DNA from: Rubellimicrobium sp. CFH 75288
GTDB taxonomy: Bacteria; Pseudomonadota; Alphaproteobacteria; Rhodobacterales; Rhodobacteraceae
Direction: 5' to 3'
Length of the DNA: 64,000 nt
NCBI RefSeq assembly: GCF_009904055.1
Contig: NZ_WYDP01000005.1
Span: 365,732-429,731, forward strand
In this document: piece by piece, positions 13,973-23,231 of the stretch
Numbering within the stretch: position 1 is the stretch's first letter
How the letters are laid out: every line of letters begins with the position of its first letter
The notes under the pieces: generated by a model
Database searches by the model: none
Told to the model about the DNA's origin: nothing
Seen by the model: the letters and a program-made list of their open reading frames with translations, nothing else
Position numbers and translations under genes: made by a program

Positions 13973-16381
13973 ATGAGGAGCATGAGCCTTCATCCGCGAC
14001 TCGAACCCTTCCTGTCCCGCCGCGGCTGGAGGCTTCATCCCCATCAGGAGGCCATGCTGGCCCATGCCGGCGAGCGGGCGGTCCTGCTGGTCGCGCCCAC
14101 GGGGGCCGGCAAGACTCTGGCCGGTTTCCTGCCGAGTCTGATCGATCTGGCGTCCGGCGGGAGAGAGGGCCTGCACACGCTCTACGTCTCGCCGCTCAAG
14201 GCACTCGCGGCCGATATCCGGCGCAATCTTCTCGCACCGGTCGAGGAACTCGGCCTGCCCGTGCGGGTCGAGGACCGGACGGGCGACACCCCGCAGGCCG
14301 CGCGACGCCGCCAGCGGGCCGAGCCGCCCCACATCCTGCTCACCACGCCGGAATCCCTCGCCCTGCTCCTGTCCCACGAGGACGCGCCGCACCTGTTTGC
14401 GGGCTTGCAGCGGGTCGTGGTGGACGAGATCCACGCCCTGGCCGAGAGCAAGCGCGGCGACCAGCTCTTCCTTCTGCTCTCCCGGCTCGAGGCGCTGGCG
14501 CCCGGGTTTCGCCGGGTGGGCCTGTCGGCGACCGTGGAGGACCCCGAGGCGATGGGCCGCTGCCTCGCCCCCGCGCCCCGTGACGCGACGATCGTGCGCG
14601 CCCCTTCTGGCGCCGAGCCGGACCTGTCGATGATGAGTCGCCGCCCGCCGCCCTGGGCCGGCGGCGCCGCGCTCCATGCCATCCCCGAGGTGCTGGACCT
14701 GGTGCGCGCGCATCGCTGCACCCTCGTCTTCCACAACACGCGCGCGCAGGCCGAGCTGTTCTTCCACCACCTCTGGATGCAGAACGACGAGGGTCTGCCC
14801 ATCGCCATCCATCACGGCTCGCTTGCGCGCGAGCAGCGCCAGGCAGTCGAGGCGGCGATGCAGCGGGGCGAGCTGCGCGCCGTCGTCTGCACCGGCACGC
14901 TCGACATGGGCCTCGACTGGGGCGAGGTGGACCTCGTGATCCAGATGGGCGCGCCCAAATACGTCAAGCGCCTCGTCCAGCGGATCGGCCGCGCCAACCA
15001 CCGCGCAGGCGGCCGGTCGCGCGCGGTCCTTGTGCCCGCCCACCGCTTCGAGGTCATCGAATGCGTCTGCGCCATCGAGGCGGCGCGCGAAGGCGATCTC
15101 GACGGCCAGACCCGCGGGCCGGGCCCCCTCGACGTGCTCTGCCAGCACATCCTGATCCGCGCCTGCTCCGGCCCCTTCGCGGCCGACGACCTCTACGCGG
15201 AGGTGCGCACCGCCGGCCCCTACCGGGACCTGCCCCGCGCGGATTTCGACGCCTGCCTCGACTTCTGCGCCACGGGCGGCTATGCCCTGCGCGCCTACGA
15301 CCGCTGGCGCCGGCTGGTCGAGCACGACGGCCTCTGGCGGCTGCGCGATCCCCGCAGCGCGCGGCGCATCCGCATGAATCTCGGCACGATCGAGGACAAG
15401 GGCACGCTCAAGGTCCGCCTGCGCGGCTCCCAGGCTCCTCTGGGCGAGGTCGAGGAGTACTTCGCCTCCACCCTCTCGCCCGGCGACACCTTTCTCATCG
15501 GCGGCCAGATCGTCCGCTTCGAGTCGCTGCGCGAGGCCTCGGTCGAGGTCTCGCGCCGCCGCGACCGGGAGCCGCGCGTGCCCGCCTTCGGCGGGGGCAA
15601 GTTCCCCACCTCCGTGGCGCTCACCCGCCGCATCCTCGGGCTGATCGAGGACCGCTCCGCCTGGGTGCGCCTGCCGCGGCACACGGCCGAATGGCTGGAC
15701 CTGCAGGCACGAATCTCCCGCCTGCCCGCCTGGGACCGGCTCCTGATCGAGACCTTTCCGGCCGAGGGGCGATGGCACGCCGCGCTCTGGGGCTTCGCGG
15801 GCTGGAACGCCCACCAGACGCTGGGCCTGCTGCTGACGCGCCGGATGGAGGCCGAGGGGCTCGACCCGCTGGGCTTCGTGGCCACGGACCACGCGCTCCT
15901 GATCTCGGGGCTCCGGCCCGTGGAGGCACCCGCCCGCCTTCTCGAGCCCGAGGGGCTGCGCGACGGTTTCGAGGGGTGGCTTGCGGGCAACGCCGTGATG
16001 AAGCGCACCTTCCGCGGCGTGGCCACGATCGCCGGCCTGATCGAACGCCAGATGCCCGGGCTGCGCAGGACCGGGCGGCAGGCCACCTTCTCGTCGGATA
16101 TCCTCTACGACACGCTCCAGCGCTACGATCCCGGCCACCTGCTCCTGCGCGTCACGCGCGAGGAGGCGCAGCGCGGCCTCGTGGACTGGGGCCGGATCGA
16201 GGAGATGCTGGCGCGCGTCGGCCCCCGGATCGACCATGTCCGCCTGACCCGCGTTCCGCCTCTGGCCGCGCCGCTCCTGCTCGAGCGGGGGCGCGTGCCC
16301 GTCGAGGGCCGCGGGCGCGAACGTCTGGCCGAGGAGGCGGCCGCCCGCCTGCTCGAGGAGGCGGGTCTCGACGCGCTGTGA
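13973..16381 (+). CDS. Ligase-associated DEXH-box DNA helicase (Lhr-type)
   Basis: A superfamily 2 helicase of 802 residues of the type linked to bacterial ATP-dependent DNA ligase repair clusters. Helicase motifs are clear: Walker A APTGAGKT at 41-48, DEIH in VVVDEIHALAE near 150, SAT in GLSATVED near 183, and motif VI VQRIGRANH near 337. The remaining 430 residues form the Lhr-specific C-terminal region. It should unwind or remodel DNA during repair. The following PdeM gene is a usual cluster partner, but the ligase and exonuclease normally found alongside are not here. The ATG at 13973 has no strong ribosome site; a second ATG at 13982 has AGGAG one base upstream, too close to decide. Confidence 0.9.
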   Translation: MRSMSLHPRLEPFLSRRGWRLHPHQEAMLAHAGERAVLLVAPTGAGKTLAGFLPSLIDLASGGREGLHTLYVSPLKALAADIRRNLLAPVEELGLPVRVEDRTGDTPQAARRRQRAEPPHILLTTPESLALLLSHEDAPHLFAGLQRVVVDEIHALAESKRGDQLFLLLSRLEALAPGFRRVGLSATVEDPEAMGRCLAPAPRDATIVRAPSGAEPDLSMMSRRPPPWAGGAALHAIPEVLDLVRAHRCTLVFHNTRAQAELFFHHLWMQNDEGLPIAIHHGSLAREQRQAVEAAMQRGELRAVVCTGTLDMGLDWGEVDLVIQMGAPKYVKRLVQRIGRANHRAGGRSRAVLVPAHRFEVIECVCAIEAAREGDLDGQTRGPGPLDVLCQHILIRACSGPFAADDLYAEVRTAGPYRDLPRADFDACLDFCATGGYALRAYDRWRRLVEHDGLWRLRDPRSARRIRMNLGTIEDKGTLKVRLRGSQAPLGEVEEYFASTLSPGDTFLIGGQIVRFESLREASVEVSRRRDREPRVPAFGGGKFPTSVALTRRILGLIEDRSAWVRLPRHTAEWLDLQARISRLPAWDRLLIETFPAEGRWHAALWGFAGWNAHQTLGLLLTRRMEAEGLDPLGFVATDHALLISGLRPVEAPARLLEPEGLRDGFEGWLAGNAVMKRTFRGVATIAGLIERQMPGLRRTGRQATFSSDILYDTLQRYDPGHLLLRVTREEAQRGLVDWGRIEEMLARVGPRIDHVRLTRVPPLAAPLLLERGRVPVEGRGRERLAEEAAARLLEEAGLDAL

Positions 16382-16425
16382 GCGGGGACTTGCGGTCGCC
16401 GCCGCGGCCGGGCAGGGAACGGGCC

Positions 16426-17103
16426 ATGAACGGCACCGCCCATTCCCTTGTCCTGCACCGCACCCATTGCCTGCTGCTCGCCTCGGGCGCGCTGTTCGTG
16501 CCCGAGGCGGACCTTCTCTGCGTGGCCGACCTCCATCTGGGCCGGTCCGAACGGGCCGCGCGCCGGGGCGGGCCCCTCCTGCCGCCCTACGAGACGCGCG
16601 CCACGCTCGAGCGGCTGGAGGAGGCGGTGGCGCTTGCCAAGCCCGCCACGGTGGTGGCGCTGGGCGACAGCTTCGACGACGACGCGGCCGCGCACGCGCT
16701 CGACCCCGGGGACCGCGCACGCCTTCTCGCGCTGGCCGAGGGACGGCGCTGGGTCTGGGTGGCGGGCAACCACGATCCCGGCAGCATGGGGGCGGTGCCG
16801 GAATGGCGCGGCGCGGGTCTCGTCTTCCGCCACGAGGCACGGGCGGGCGCCGAGGCCGGCGAGGTCTCGGGCCATTTCCACCCCAAGGCCGCCTGTCCCG
16901 GCCTGCGCGGCCGGCGGCCCTGCTTCGTCACGGACGGCCGGCGGCTGATCCTGCCGGCCTTCGGTGCCTATACGGGCGGACTCGACACCGCCGACCCGGA
17001 CCTGCGTGCGCTGTTCGCCGACCGCGCGATCGCGGTGCTGACGGGGCATCGGGCGCTCGCCGTGCCGCTGCCGCCGGCGCGCCGCTGCGGGGCCGGCGGC
17101 TGA
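16426..17103 (+). CDS. pdeM: PdeM, ligase-associated metallophosphoesterase/endonuclease
   Basis: A 225-residue calcineurin-like phosphoesterase of the ligase-associated DNA damage response group. The metal-binding motifs appear in order: VADLHLGRSERAARRGG near residue 30, GDSFDD near 80, GNHDPG near 115 and SGHFHPKA near 145, then FGAYTGGLD. It starts 45 bp after the helicase stop with GGCAGGGA upstream of the ATG at 16426, so the two genes probably form one transcript. Family knowledge places PdeM with an ATP-dependent ligase, an exonuclease and this helicase. Its nuclease role in the cell is not settled, and I infer DNA repair from context only. Confidence 0.88.
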   Translation: MNGTAHSLVLHRTHCLLLASGALFVPEADLLCVADLHLGRSERAARRGGPLLPPYETRATLERLEEAVALAKPATVVALGDSFDDDAAAHALDPGDRARLLALAEGRRWVWVAGNHDPGSMGAVPEWRGAGLVFRHEARAGAEAGEVSGHFHPKAACPGLRGRRPCFVTDGRRLILPAFGAYTGGLDTADPDLRALFADRAIAVLTGHRALAVPLPPARRCGAGG

Positions 17104-17112
17104 GTCGTCGGC

Positions 17113-17163
17113 TTGACCCGCAGAGAGGCGCTGTTATCGTTTCGCAAACTTGACGCGCGCCAA
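17113..17163 (+). promoter_or_regulatory. Candidate promoter and LacI-type operator for the polyol regulator gene
   Basis: A -35-like TTGACC (17113-17118) and a -10-like TATCGT (17135-17140), 16 bases apart, precede the regulator. Just downstream is the near-palindrome TTGACGCGCGCCAA (17150-17163). A closely similar palindrome lies before smoE (18278-18293), suggesting that the regulator controls both itself and the transport operon. Elements are read directly; function is inferred. Confidence 0.45.
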
Positions 17164-17224
17164 CCGCCCGCAAGCCGATCCGGCGCGCCGAGCGAGCCTT
17201 GACCATCGGAGGACGAAGCCGGCC

Positions 17225-18274
17225 ATGCCGCAGGACGAAGGGTCGGCGGACGGCCACCGGATCCGCAACATGGAGGAGTTCGCCGCCCTCAGCGGCATCT
17301 CGCGGCCGACCGTCTCCAAGTACTTCAACGATCCCGCCAGCGTGCGCCCCTCGACCCGCCGGCGCATCGAGGCGGCGCTCGAGCGCTGCGACTACCGCCC
17401 CAATCTTTACGCGGTCAACCAGAACCGCCGCCTGACCAAGACCGTGGGCATCGTGGTCCCCTATCTCGCCGATCCGTTCTTCGCCGAGATTGGCCGCCTG
17501 ATCGAGCGGCGCTGCCTCGAGGCCGGGTTCTGGCCCGTCCTGTTCAGCTCGCACGGCTCTCCGGCGATCGAGCGCGACGTGCTCGACAGCCTGCGCTCGC
17601 TCCGGCCCGCGGGCGTGCTGCTCGCCCCGCTTGGGCGCCGGTCGGACCGCTCGGCGGTCGAGGCCTTCTGCCGCGCCGTCCCCACCATCCTCTTCGACAG
17701 CGAGATCGGCGGGGCGGGCGAGGCGTTCATCGGCTCGGACAACGCCCAGAGCATCGGCCTCATCGTCGAGCACCTCGCCCTGACCGGAGAGCCGCCCTGC
17801 TTCTTCGAGATGCCGCCCGTCAACCCCAACGCCAACAAGCGCCGCGACGCCTATCGCGCCGCGATGGAGCGGCTCGGGCTCGAGCCGCACGTGATCCGCA
17901 CCGAGGGCGAGGACTGGGATTTCGAGGCCATCGGCTATCGCGGCGGCAGCCGCATCCTCGCCGCCCGCGCGCTGCCCACGAACACGGTCCTGTGCAGCAA
18001 CGACCGCCTCGCCATCGGCTTTCTCGCCGCCGCCTTCGAAGCGGGATTGCGGGTGGGGCGGGGGCCGGGCTTCGCCCTGCGCATCGCCGGCCACGACGAC
18101 CATCCCTTCTCGCGCTTCACCTGCCCGCCGCTGACCACCGTGGCCCAGAACTACGCCGCGATCGCGGAGCAGAGCGTGGAGACCCTGTTCCAGGTGATCG
18201 AGGCCGGCGGCCGCCTGCCGCGGCGCACCGCCACGCTGTTCGACAGCCGCCTCGTGCCCCGGCTCTCGGCCTGA
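17225..18274 (+). CDS. LacI-family transcriptional regulator of the polyol operon
   Basis: A 349-residue LacI/GalR repressor. The N-terminal helix-turn-helix is at about 14-40 (MEEFAALSGISRPTVSKYFND), followed by the hinge region YRPNLYAVNQNRR. The remaining 280 residues form a periplasmic-binding-protein-like effector domain with TKTVGIVVPYLADPFFAE near 63 and VLCSNDRLAIGFL near 256. I chose the ATG at 17225, which has GGAGGA about eleven bases upstream and gives the normal LacI head; an earlier ATG at 17150 would add 25 odd residues and overlap the operator. It directly precedes the transporter operon on the same strand, and matching palindromes lie before both genes. The effector is probably a polyol such as sorbitol or mannitol. 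Confidence 0.88.
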   Translation: MPQDEGSADGHRIRNMEEFAALSGISRPTVSKYFNDPASVRPSTRRRIEAALERCDYRPNLYAVNQNRRLTKTVGIVVPYLADPFFAEIGRLIERRCLEAGFWPVLFSSHGSPAIERDVLDSLRSLRPAGVLLAPLGRRSDRSAVEAFCRAVPTILFDSEIGGAGEAFIGSDNAQSIGLIVEHLALTGEPPCFFEMPPVNPNANKRRDAYRAAMERLGLEPHVIRTEGEDWDFEAIGYRGGSRILAARALPTNTVLCSNDRLAIGFLAAAFEAGLRVGRGPGFALRIAGHDDHPFSRFTCPPLTTVAQNYAAIAEQSVETLFQVIEAGGRLPRRTATLFDSRLVPRLSA

Positions 18275-18277
18275 AGG

Positions 18278-18326
18278 TTTGCGCGCGCCAAAAATCGTTG
18301 ACAGGCGATCCGGCGCGTCCTTAGCT
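18278..18326 (+). promoter_or_regulatory. Promoter and LacI-type operator of the polyol transport operon
   Basis: The palindrome TTTGCGCGCGCCAAAA (18278-18293) lies five bases before a perfect -35 hexamer TTGACA (18298-18303). A weaker -10 TTAGCT (18321-18326) follows after exactly 17 bases. The palindrome shares its core (TTG-N-CGCGCG/CGCGC-CAA) with the one at 17150-17163. This is what an operator for the adjacent LacI-type protein should look like. The smoE start follows at 18366 with AGGGAGGAGA. Confidence 0.6.
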
Positions 18327-18365
18327 GGGCCCGACACCGCACCAATGGTCAGGGAGGAGACCCGG

Positions 18366-19679
18366 ATGCGACCGAAGACCAGCCTGTGCGCGGCTGCCGC
18401 GCTCGCCGTGGCCGCGGGCGGCGCCACCGCCGCCGAACTGACCATCGCCACGGTCAACAACGCCGACATGATCATCATGCAGCGCCTGTCGCCCCAATGG
18501 GAGGAGCAGTCGGGCCACACGCTGAACTGGGTCGTGCTCGAGGAGAACGTGCTGCGCCAGCGCGTGACGACCGACATCGCCACGGGCGGCGGATCGTTCG
18601 ACATCATCACCATCGGCTCCTACGAGACGCCGATCTGGGGCGCGCAGGGCTGGCTCGTGCCGCTCGACGACATCGGCGGCGAGGATTACGACCTCGACGA
18701 CATCTTCGAGCCCGTCCGCGCGGGCCTGTCGGCCGACGGCACGCTCTTCGCGGTCCCCTTCTACGCCGAGAGCTCCTTCACCTTCTACCGCACCGACCTG
18801 TTCGAGGCCGCGGGCATCGAGGCACCGACCGAGCAGATCACCTATGACGAGTTCCGCGAGATCGTGGCCCAGGTCCACGATCCCGACAACGGCGTGTTCG
18901 GCACCTGCCAGCGCGGCAAGCCCGGCTGGGGCGAGAACATGGCCTTCATCGGCCCGCTGGTGAACGCCTTCGGGGGCCGCTGGTTCGACATGGACTGGAA
19001 TCCCCAGATCGACTCGGAGGAATGGCGCAACGCCATCACCTTCTACGTGGACCTGATGACCGAGTTCGGCCCCCCCGGCGCCGTCTCCAATGGCCACAAC
19101 GAGAACCGCGCCCTCTTTGCCGAAGGGCGCTGCGCCACCTGGATCGACGCCACCTCGGCCGCGGGCTACATCTTCAACCCCAACGAGAGCACGGTGGCCG
19201 ACCGCACGGGCTTCTTCCCGGCGCCCAAGCAGGTGACCGATCGCGGCACCGGCTGGTTCTGGGCCTGGGCGCTCGCGATCCCGTCCAGTTCGCAGAACGT
19301 GGACGCGGCCAAGGACTTCCTGGCCTGGGCCACCTCGCGCGAGTACATCGAGCTTGTGGGCGAGACCGAGGGATGGGTCGCCGTGCCGCCGGGCACGCGC
19401 GTCTCGACCTACGAGAACCCCGCCTACATCGAGGCCGCCCCCTTCGCCGAAACGGTGCGCGACGCGATCCTCGCCGCCGATCCCTCCAACCCCACGGCCG
19501 AGCCCGTGCCCTATACCGGCATCCAGTACGTCTCCATCCCCGAGTTCCAGGGGATCGGCAACTTCGTGGGCCAGCAGATCGCGGCCGCGCTGGCCGGCCA
19601 GCAGAGCGTCGAGGACGCGCTCGCAGCCTCGCAGGCCTTCGCCGAGCGCGAGATGCGGCGCGCGGGCTACATCCAGTGA
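18366..19679 (+). CDS. smoE: Polyol ABC transporter substrate-binding protein (SmoE type)
   Basis: A periplasmic sugar/polyol-binding protein of the family 1 extracellular solute-binding type, 437 residues. Residues 1-23 are a signal peptide ([16 protein letters not shown]...ATAA). The mature part begins [20 protein letters not shown] and carries [19 protein letters not shown] near 135 and [16 protein letters not shown] near 295, as in sorbitol/mannitol-binding proteins of Rhodobacter. The start at 18366 has AGGGAGGAGA at ideal spacing. It is followed by a strong GC hairpin and then two permeases, an ATPase and two polyol dehydrogenases, so sorbitol, mannitol or arabitol is the expected ligand. 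The binding protein is probably made in excess over the membrane parts. Confidence 0.87.
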   Translation: MRPKTSLCAAAALAVAAGGATAAELTIATVNNADMIIMQRLSPQWEEQSGHTLNWVVLEENVLRQRVTTDIATGGGSFDIITIGSYETPIWGAQGWLVPLDDIGGEDYDLDDIFEPVRAGLSADGTLFAVPFYAESSFTFYRTDLFEAAGIEAPTEQITYDEFREIVAQVHDPDNGVFGTCQRGKPGWGENMAFIGPLVNAFGGRWFDMDWNPQIDSEEWRNAITFYVDLMTEFGPPGAVSNGHNENRALFAEGRCATWIDATSAAGYIFNPNESTVADRTGFFPAPKQVTDRGTGWFWAWALAIPSSSQNVDAAKDFLAWATSREYIELVGETEGWVAVPPGTRVSTYENPAYIEAAPFAETVRDAILAADPSNPTAEPVPYTGIQYVSIPEFQGIGNFVGQQIAAALAGQQSVEDALAASQAFAEREMRRAGYIQ

Positions 19680-19690
19680 CCTGACCGCCT

Positions 19691-19716
19691 CGGGCCGGCG
19701 CCCCGGCGCCGGCCCG
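19691..19716 (+). other. Strong intercistronic hairpin between binding-protein and permease genes
   Basis: An 11-bp perfect stem, CGGGCCGGCGC (19691-19701) with GCGCCGGCCCG (19706-19716), and a four-base loop, lies 12 bases after the smoE stop. No T-run follows. Such structures often protect the 3' end of the binding-protein mRNA and lower expression of the downstream genes. A comparable hairpin follows pstS at 42561-42585. Confidence 0.55.
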
Positions 19717-19738
19717 CTCCCGCCCCGGAGCGCGAGCC

Positions 19739-20611
19739 ATGTCCACCCGGCACTCGCGGGCTGCCGCCCGCCTGATGATGACGCCATCGGTCCTGCTGCT
19801 GCTGGGCTGGATGCTGATCCCGCTGGGCCTGACGCTCTACTTCTCGTTCCTGCGCTACAACCTGCTCATGCCGGGGACCGAGACCTGGGCCGGCTGGTCC
19901 AACTACTACTACTTCCTGACCGATCCGAGCTTCACGACGGCGGTGCGCAACACGCTCGTGCTCGTGGGGGGCGTGCTCGTGATCACCGTGGCGGGCGGCA
20001 TCCTGCTCGCGCTTCTGCTCGACCAGCCGATCTGGGGGCGCGGCATCGTGCGCCTGCTCGTGATCGCGCCCTTCTTCGTCATGCCCACCGTCTCGGCGCT
20101 GGTGTGGCAGAACATGTTCATGAACCCCGTCAACGGGGTCTTCGCCTGGCTCGCGCAGACGATGGGGATGCGCCCCTTCGACTTCTTCGGCCGCGCGCCC
20201 CTCGCCTCCATCGTCTGGATCGTGAGCTGGCAATGGCTGCCCTTCGCCACGCTGATCCTGCTCACCGCGCTCCAGTCGCTCGACCAGGAGCAGATGGAGG
20301 CGGCCGAGATGGACGGGGCCGGGCCGCTGTCGCGCTTCGCCTTCATCACCCTGCCCCATCTCGCGCGCGCGATCACCGTCGTCATCCTGATCCAGACGAT
20401 CTTTCTCCTGTCGGTCTTCGCCGAGATCCTCGTGACCACCAACGGCGGGCCCGGCATGGCCACGACCACGCTCACCTACCTGATCTATGTCCAGTCGCTG
20501 CTGCAATTCGACGTGGGCATGGGGTCGGCCGGGGGCGTCATCGCCATCATCCTCGCCAACATCGTCGCGATCTTCCTAATGCGGATGATCGGGCGCAACC
20601 TGGATCGCTAG
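19739..20611 (+). CDS. smoF: Polyol ABC transporter permease (SmoF type)
   Basis: The first of two inner-membrane permeases, 290 residues with six predicted helices (for instance [20 protein letters not shown] at 18-37). The ABC-permease EAA loop is visible as [22 protein letters not shown] near residue 185. That loop docks on the ATPase. It matches the MalF/UgpA-like half of a carbohydrate uptake system. The ATG at 19739 has GGAGCGCGAGCC upstream. It is 4 bp from the second permease, and the whole set from 18366 to 24721 reads as one operon. Confidence 0.88.
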   Translation: MSTRHSRAAARLMMTPSVLLLLGWMLIPLGLTLYFSFLRYNLLMPGTETWAGWSNYYYFLTDPSFTTAVRNTLVLVGGVLVITVAGGILLALLLDQPIWGRGIVRLLVIAPFFVMPTVSALVWQNMFMNPVNGVFAWLAQTMGMRPFDFFGRAPLASIVWIVSWQWLPFATLILLTALQSLDQEQMEAAEMDGAGPLSRFAFITLPHLARAITVVILIQTIFLLSVFAEILVTTNGGPGMATTTLTYLIYVQSLLQFDVGMGSAGGVIAIILANIVAIFLMRMIGRNLDR

Positions 20612-20614
20612 GCC

Positions 20615-21445
20615 ATGGCCCGCGCCGTTCCCCTGCCGCGCAAGGCGCTGACCACCGCGCTCGCCTGGACGATCGGGGTCCTGATGTTCTTCCCGATCCT
20701 CTGGATCGGCATTCTCGCCTTCCGGACCGAGGTGGACGCGATCCGCCCGCCGCTCCAGGTGCTTGCCGCGCCCTGGACGACCGAAAGCTTCGCCGCCGTC
20801 CAGCAGCGGTCGAACTACCTGCGCCACTTCACCAACTCGGTGGTGATCGCTTTGGGCTCCACGGCCATCGCGCTCCTTGTGGCGATCCCGGCCGCCTGGT
20901 CCATGGCCTTCGTGCCCTCGCGCCGGACCAAGAACGTGCTCTTGTGGATGCTGTCCACCAAGATGCTGCCGCCGGTGGGCGTGCTGATCCCGATCTACCT
21001 GATCTTCCGCGACGCGGGCCTGCTCGACACGCGCACGGGCCTCGTCATCGTGCTCACGCTCATCAACCTGCCGATCGTGGTCTGGATGCTCTACACCTAC
21101 TTCCGCGAGATCCCGGCCGAGATCCTCGAGGCCGCGCGCATGGACGGCGCCACGCTGCGGTCCGAACTCCTGTTCGTGCTCCTGCCCATGGCCGTGCCCG
21201 GCATCGCCTCCACCGTGCTCCTCAACGTCATCCTCGCCTGGAACGAGGCGTTCTGGACGCTCAACCTCTCGGCCGCCCGCGCTGCACCCCTCACCGCCTT
21301 CATCGCCAGCTACTCGAGCCCCGAGGGCCTGTTCTACGCCAAGCTCAGCGCGGCCAGCATCATGGCCATCGCGCCCATCCTGCTCATCGGCTGGGTCAGC
21401 CAGCGCCAGCTCGTGCGCGGCCTGACCTTCGGCGCCGTCAAATAG
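20615..21445 (+). CDS. smoG: Polyol ABC transporter permease (SmoG type)
   Basis: The second permease, 276 residues with six helices, similar to MalG. The cytoplasmic coupling loop is [21 protein letters not shown] near residue 170, and [31 protein letters not shown] near 100 is a typical polyol-permease stretch with the characteristic STKMLPP. It starts three bases after the stop of the first permease and ends 11 bases before the ATPase gene, with the small gap carrying that gene's ribosome site. It should form the channel heterodimer with SmoF. Confidence 0.88.
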   Translation: MARAVPLPRKALTTALAWTIGVLMFFPILWIGILAFRTEVDAIRPPLQVLAAPWTTESFAAVQQRSNYLRHFTNSVVIALGSTAIALLVAIPAAWSMAFVPSRRTKNVLLWMLSTKMLPPVGVLIPIYLIFRDAGLLDTRTGLVIVLTLINLPIVVWMLYTYFREIPAEILEAARMDGATLRSELLFVLLPMAVPGIASTVLLNVILAWNEAFWTLNLSAARAAPLTAFIASYSSPEGLFYAKLSAASIMAIAPILLIGWVSQRQLVRGLTFGAVK

Positions 21446-21456
21446 GGGGTCCCAGC

Positions 21457-22457
<1,001 letters not shown>

Positions 22458-22461
<4 letters not shown>

Positions 22462-23231
22462 GCCGACTCGAGGGACGGATCGCGCTGGTCACGGGCGGCG
22501 CACGCGGCATCGGCCGCGCCATCTGCGAGGCCTATCTGCGCGAGGGCGCCCGCGTCGCCGTGGCCGACCGGCTCGAGGCCGAGGCGCGGGAGACCGCCGC
22601 CGCCCTCGGCCCCTCGGCGATGCCGCTTGCGCTCGACGTGACCGACCGCGACTCGCTCGCCGCCGGGGTGCGCGCGGTCGAAGGGGCTTGGGGCGGCATC
22701 GACATCCTCGTGAACAATGCGGGCATCTTCAACATGGCCCCTCTCGAGGAGATCACCCCCGAGGACGTACGCCGCCAGTTCGACGTCAACGTGGCGGGCA
22801 CCCTGTTCGCCGCCCAGGCGGTCGTGCCGGGAATGCGCCGCCGCGGCCGGGGCGGCGCGATCATCAACCTCTCCTCCCAGGCCGGCCGGCGGGGCGAGCC
22901 GCGCGTGGCCGTCTATTGCGCCACCAAGGCCGCCGTCATCTCCATCACCCAGTCGCTCGCGCTCGAGCTCGCCCCCGACGGAATTCGCGTCAACGCGGTC
23001 GCGCCCGGCGTCGTGGACACACCCATGTGGGACCATGTGGACAGCCTCTTCGCCCGCTACGAAGGCCGCCCCCCGGGCGAGAAGAAGCGCCTCGTGGGCG
23101 AGGCCGTCCCCCTCGGGCGGATGGGCCGGCCCGAGGACATCGCGGGACCTTGCGTCTTTCTCGCCTCCGACGAGGCGCGCTATGTCACCGCCCAGACGCT
23201 GAACGTGGACGGCGGAAACTGGATGAGCTGA
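22458..23231 (+). CDS. smoS: Sorbitol/L-iditol 2-dehydrogenase, short-chain dehydrogenase (SmoS type)
   Basis: A classical SDR of 257 residues that should oxidise sorbitol (or another polyol) to the ketose with NAD. The cofactor motif TGGARGIG is at 12-19 and NNAG at about 87. The catalytic Ser is in [11 protein letters not shown] near 137 and the Tyr-Lys pair in YCATK near 153-157. The C-terminal segment [21 protein letters not shown] is standard. It overlaps smoK upstream (ATGA) and the mannitol dehydrogenase downstream (TGATG). Substrate assignment rests on operon context, which mirrors the Rhodobacter sorbitol operon. Confidence 0.87.

Noticed and set aside
13757..16840. A 1027-codon open frame on the minus strand opposite the helicase and PdeM genes
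   Set aside because: It lacks any recognisable domain and is Arg/Gly/Pro-rich. In high-GC DNA the complement of a real gene often stays open. The plus-strand helicase motifs are decisive.
18321..19787. A 488-codon minus-strand frame opposite smoE
   Set aside because: No domain and skewed composition; smoE has signal peptide, ribosome site and operon context.
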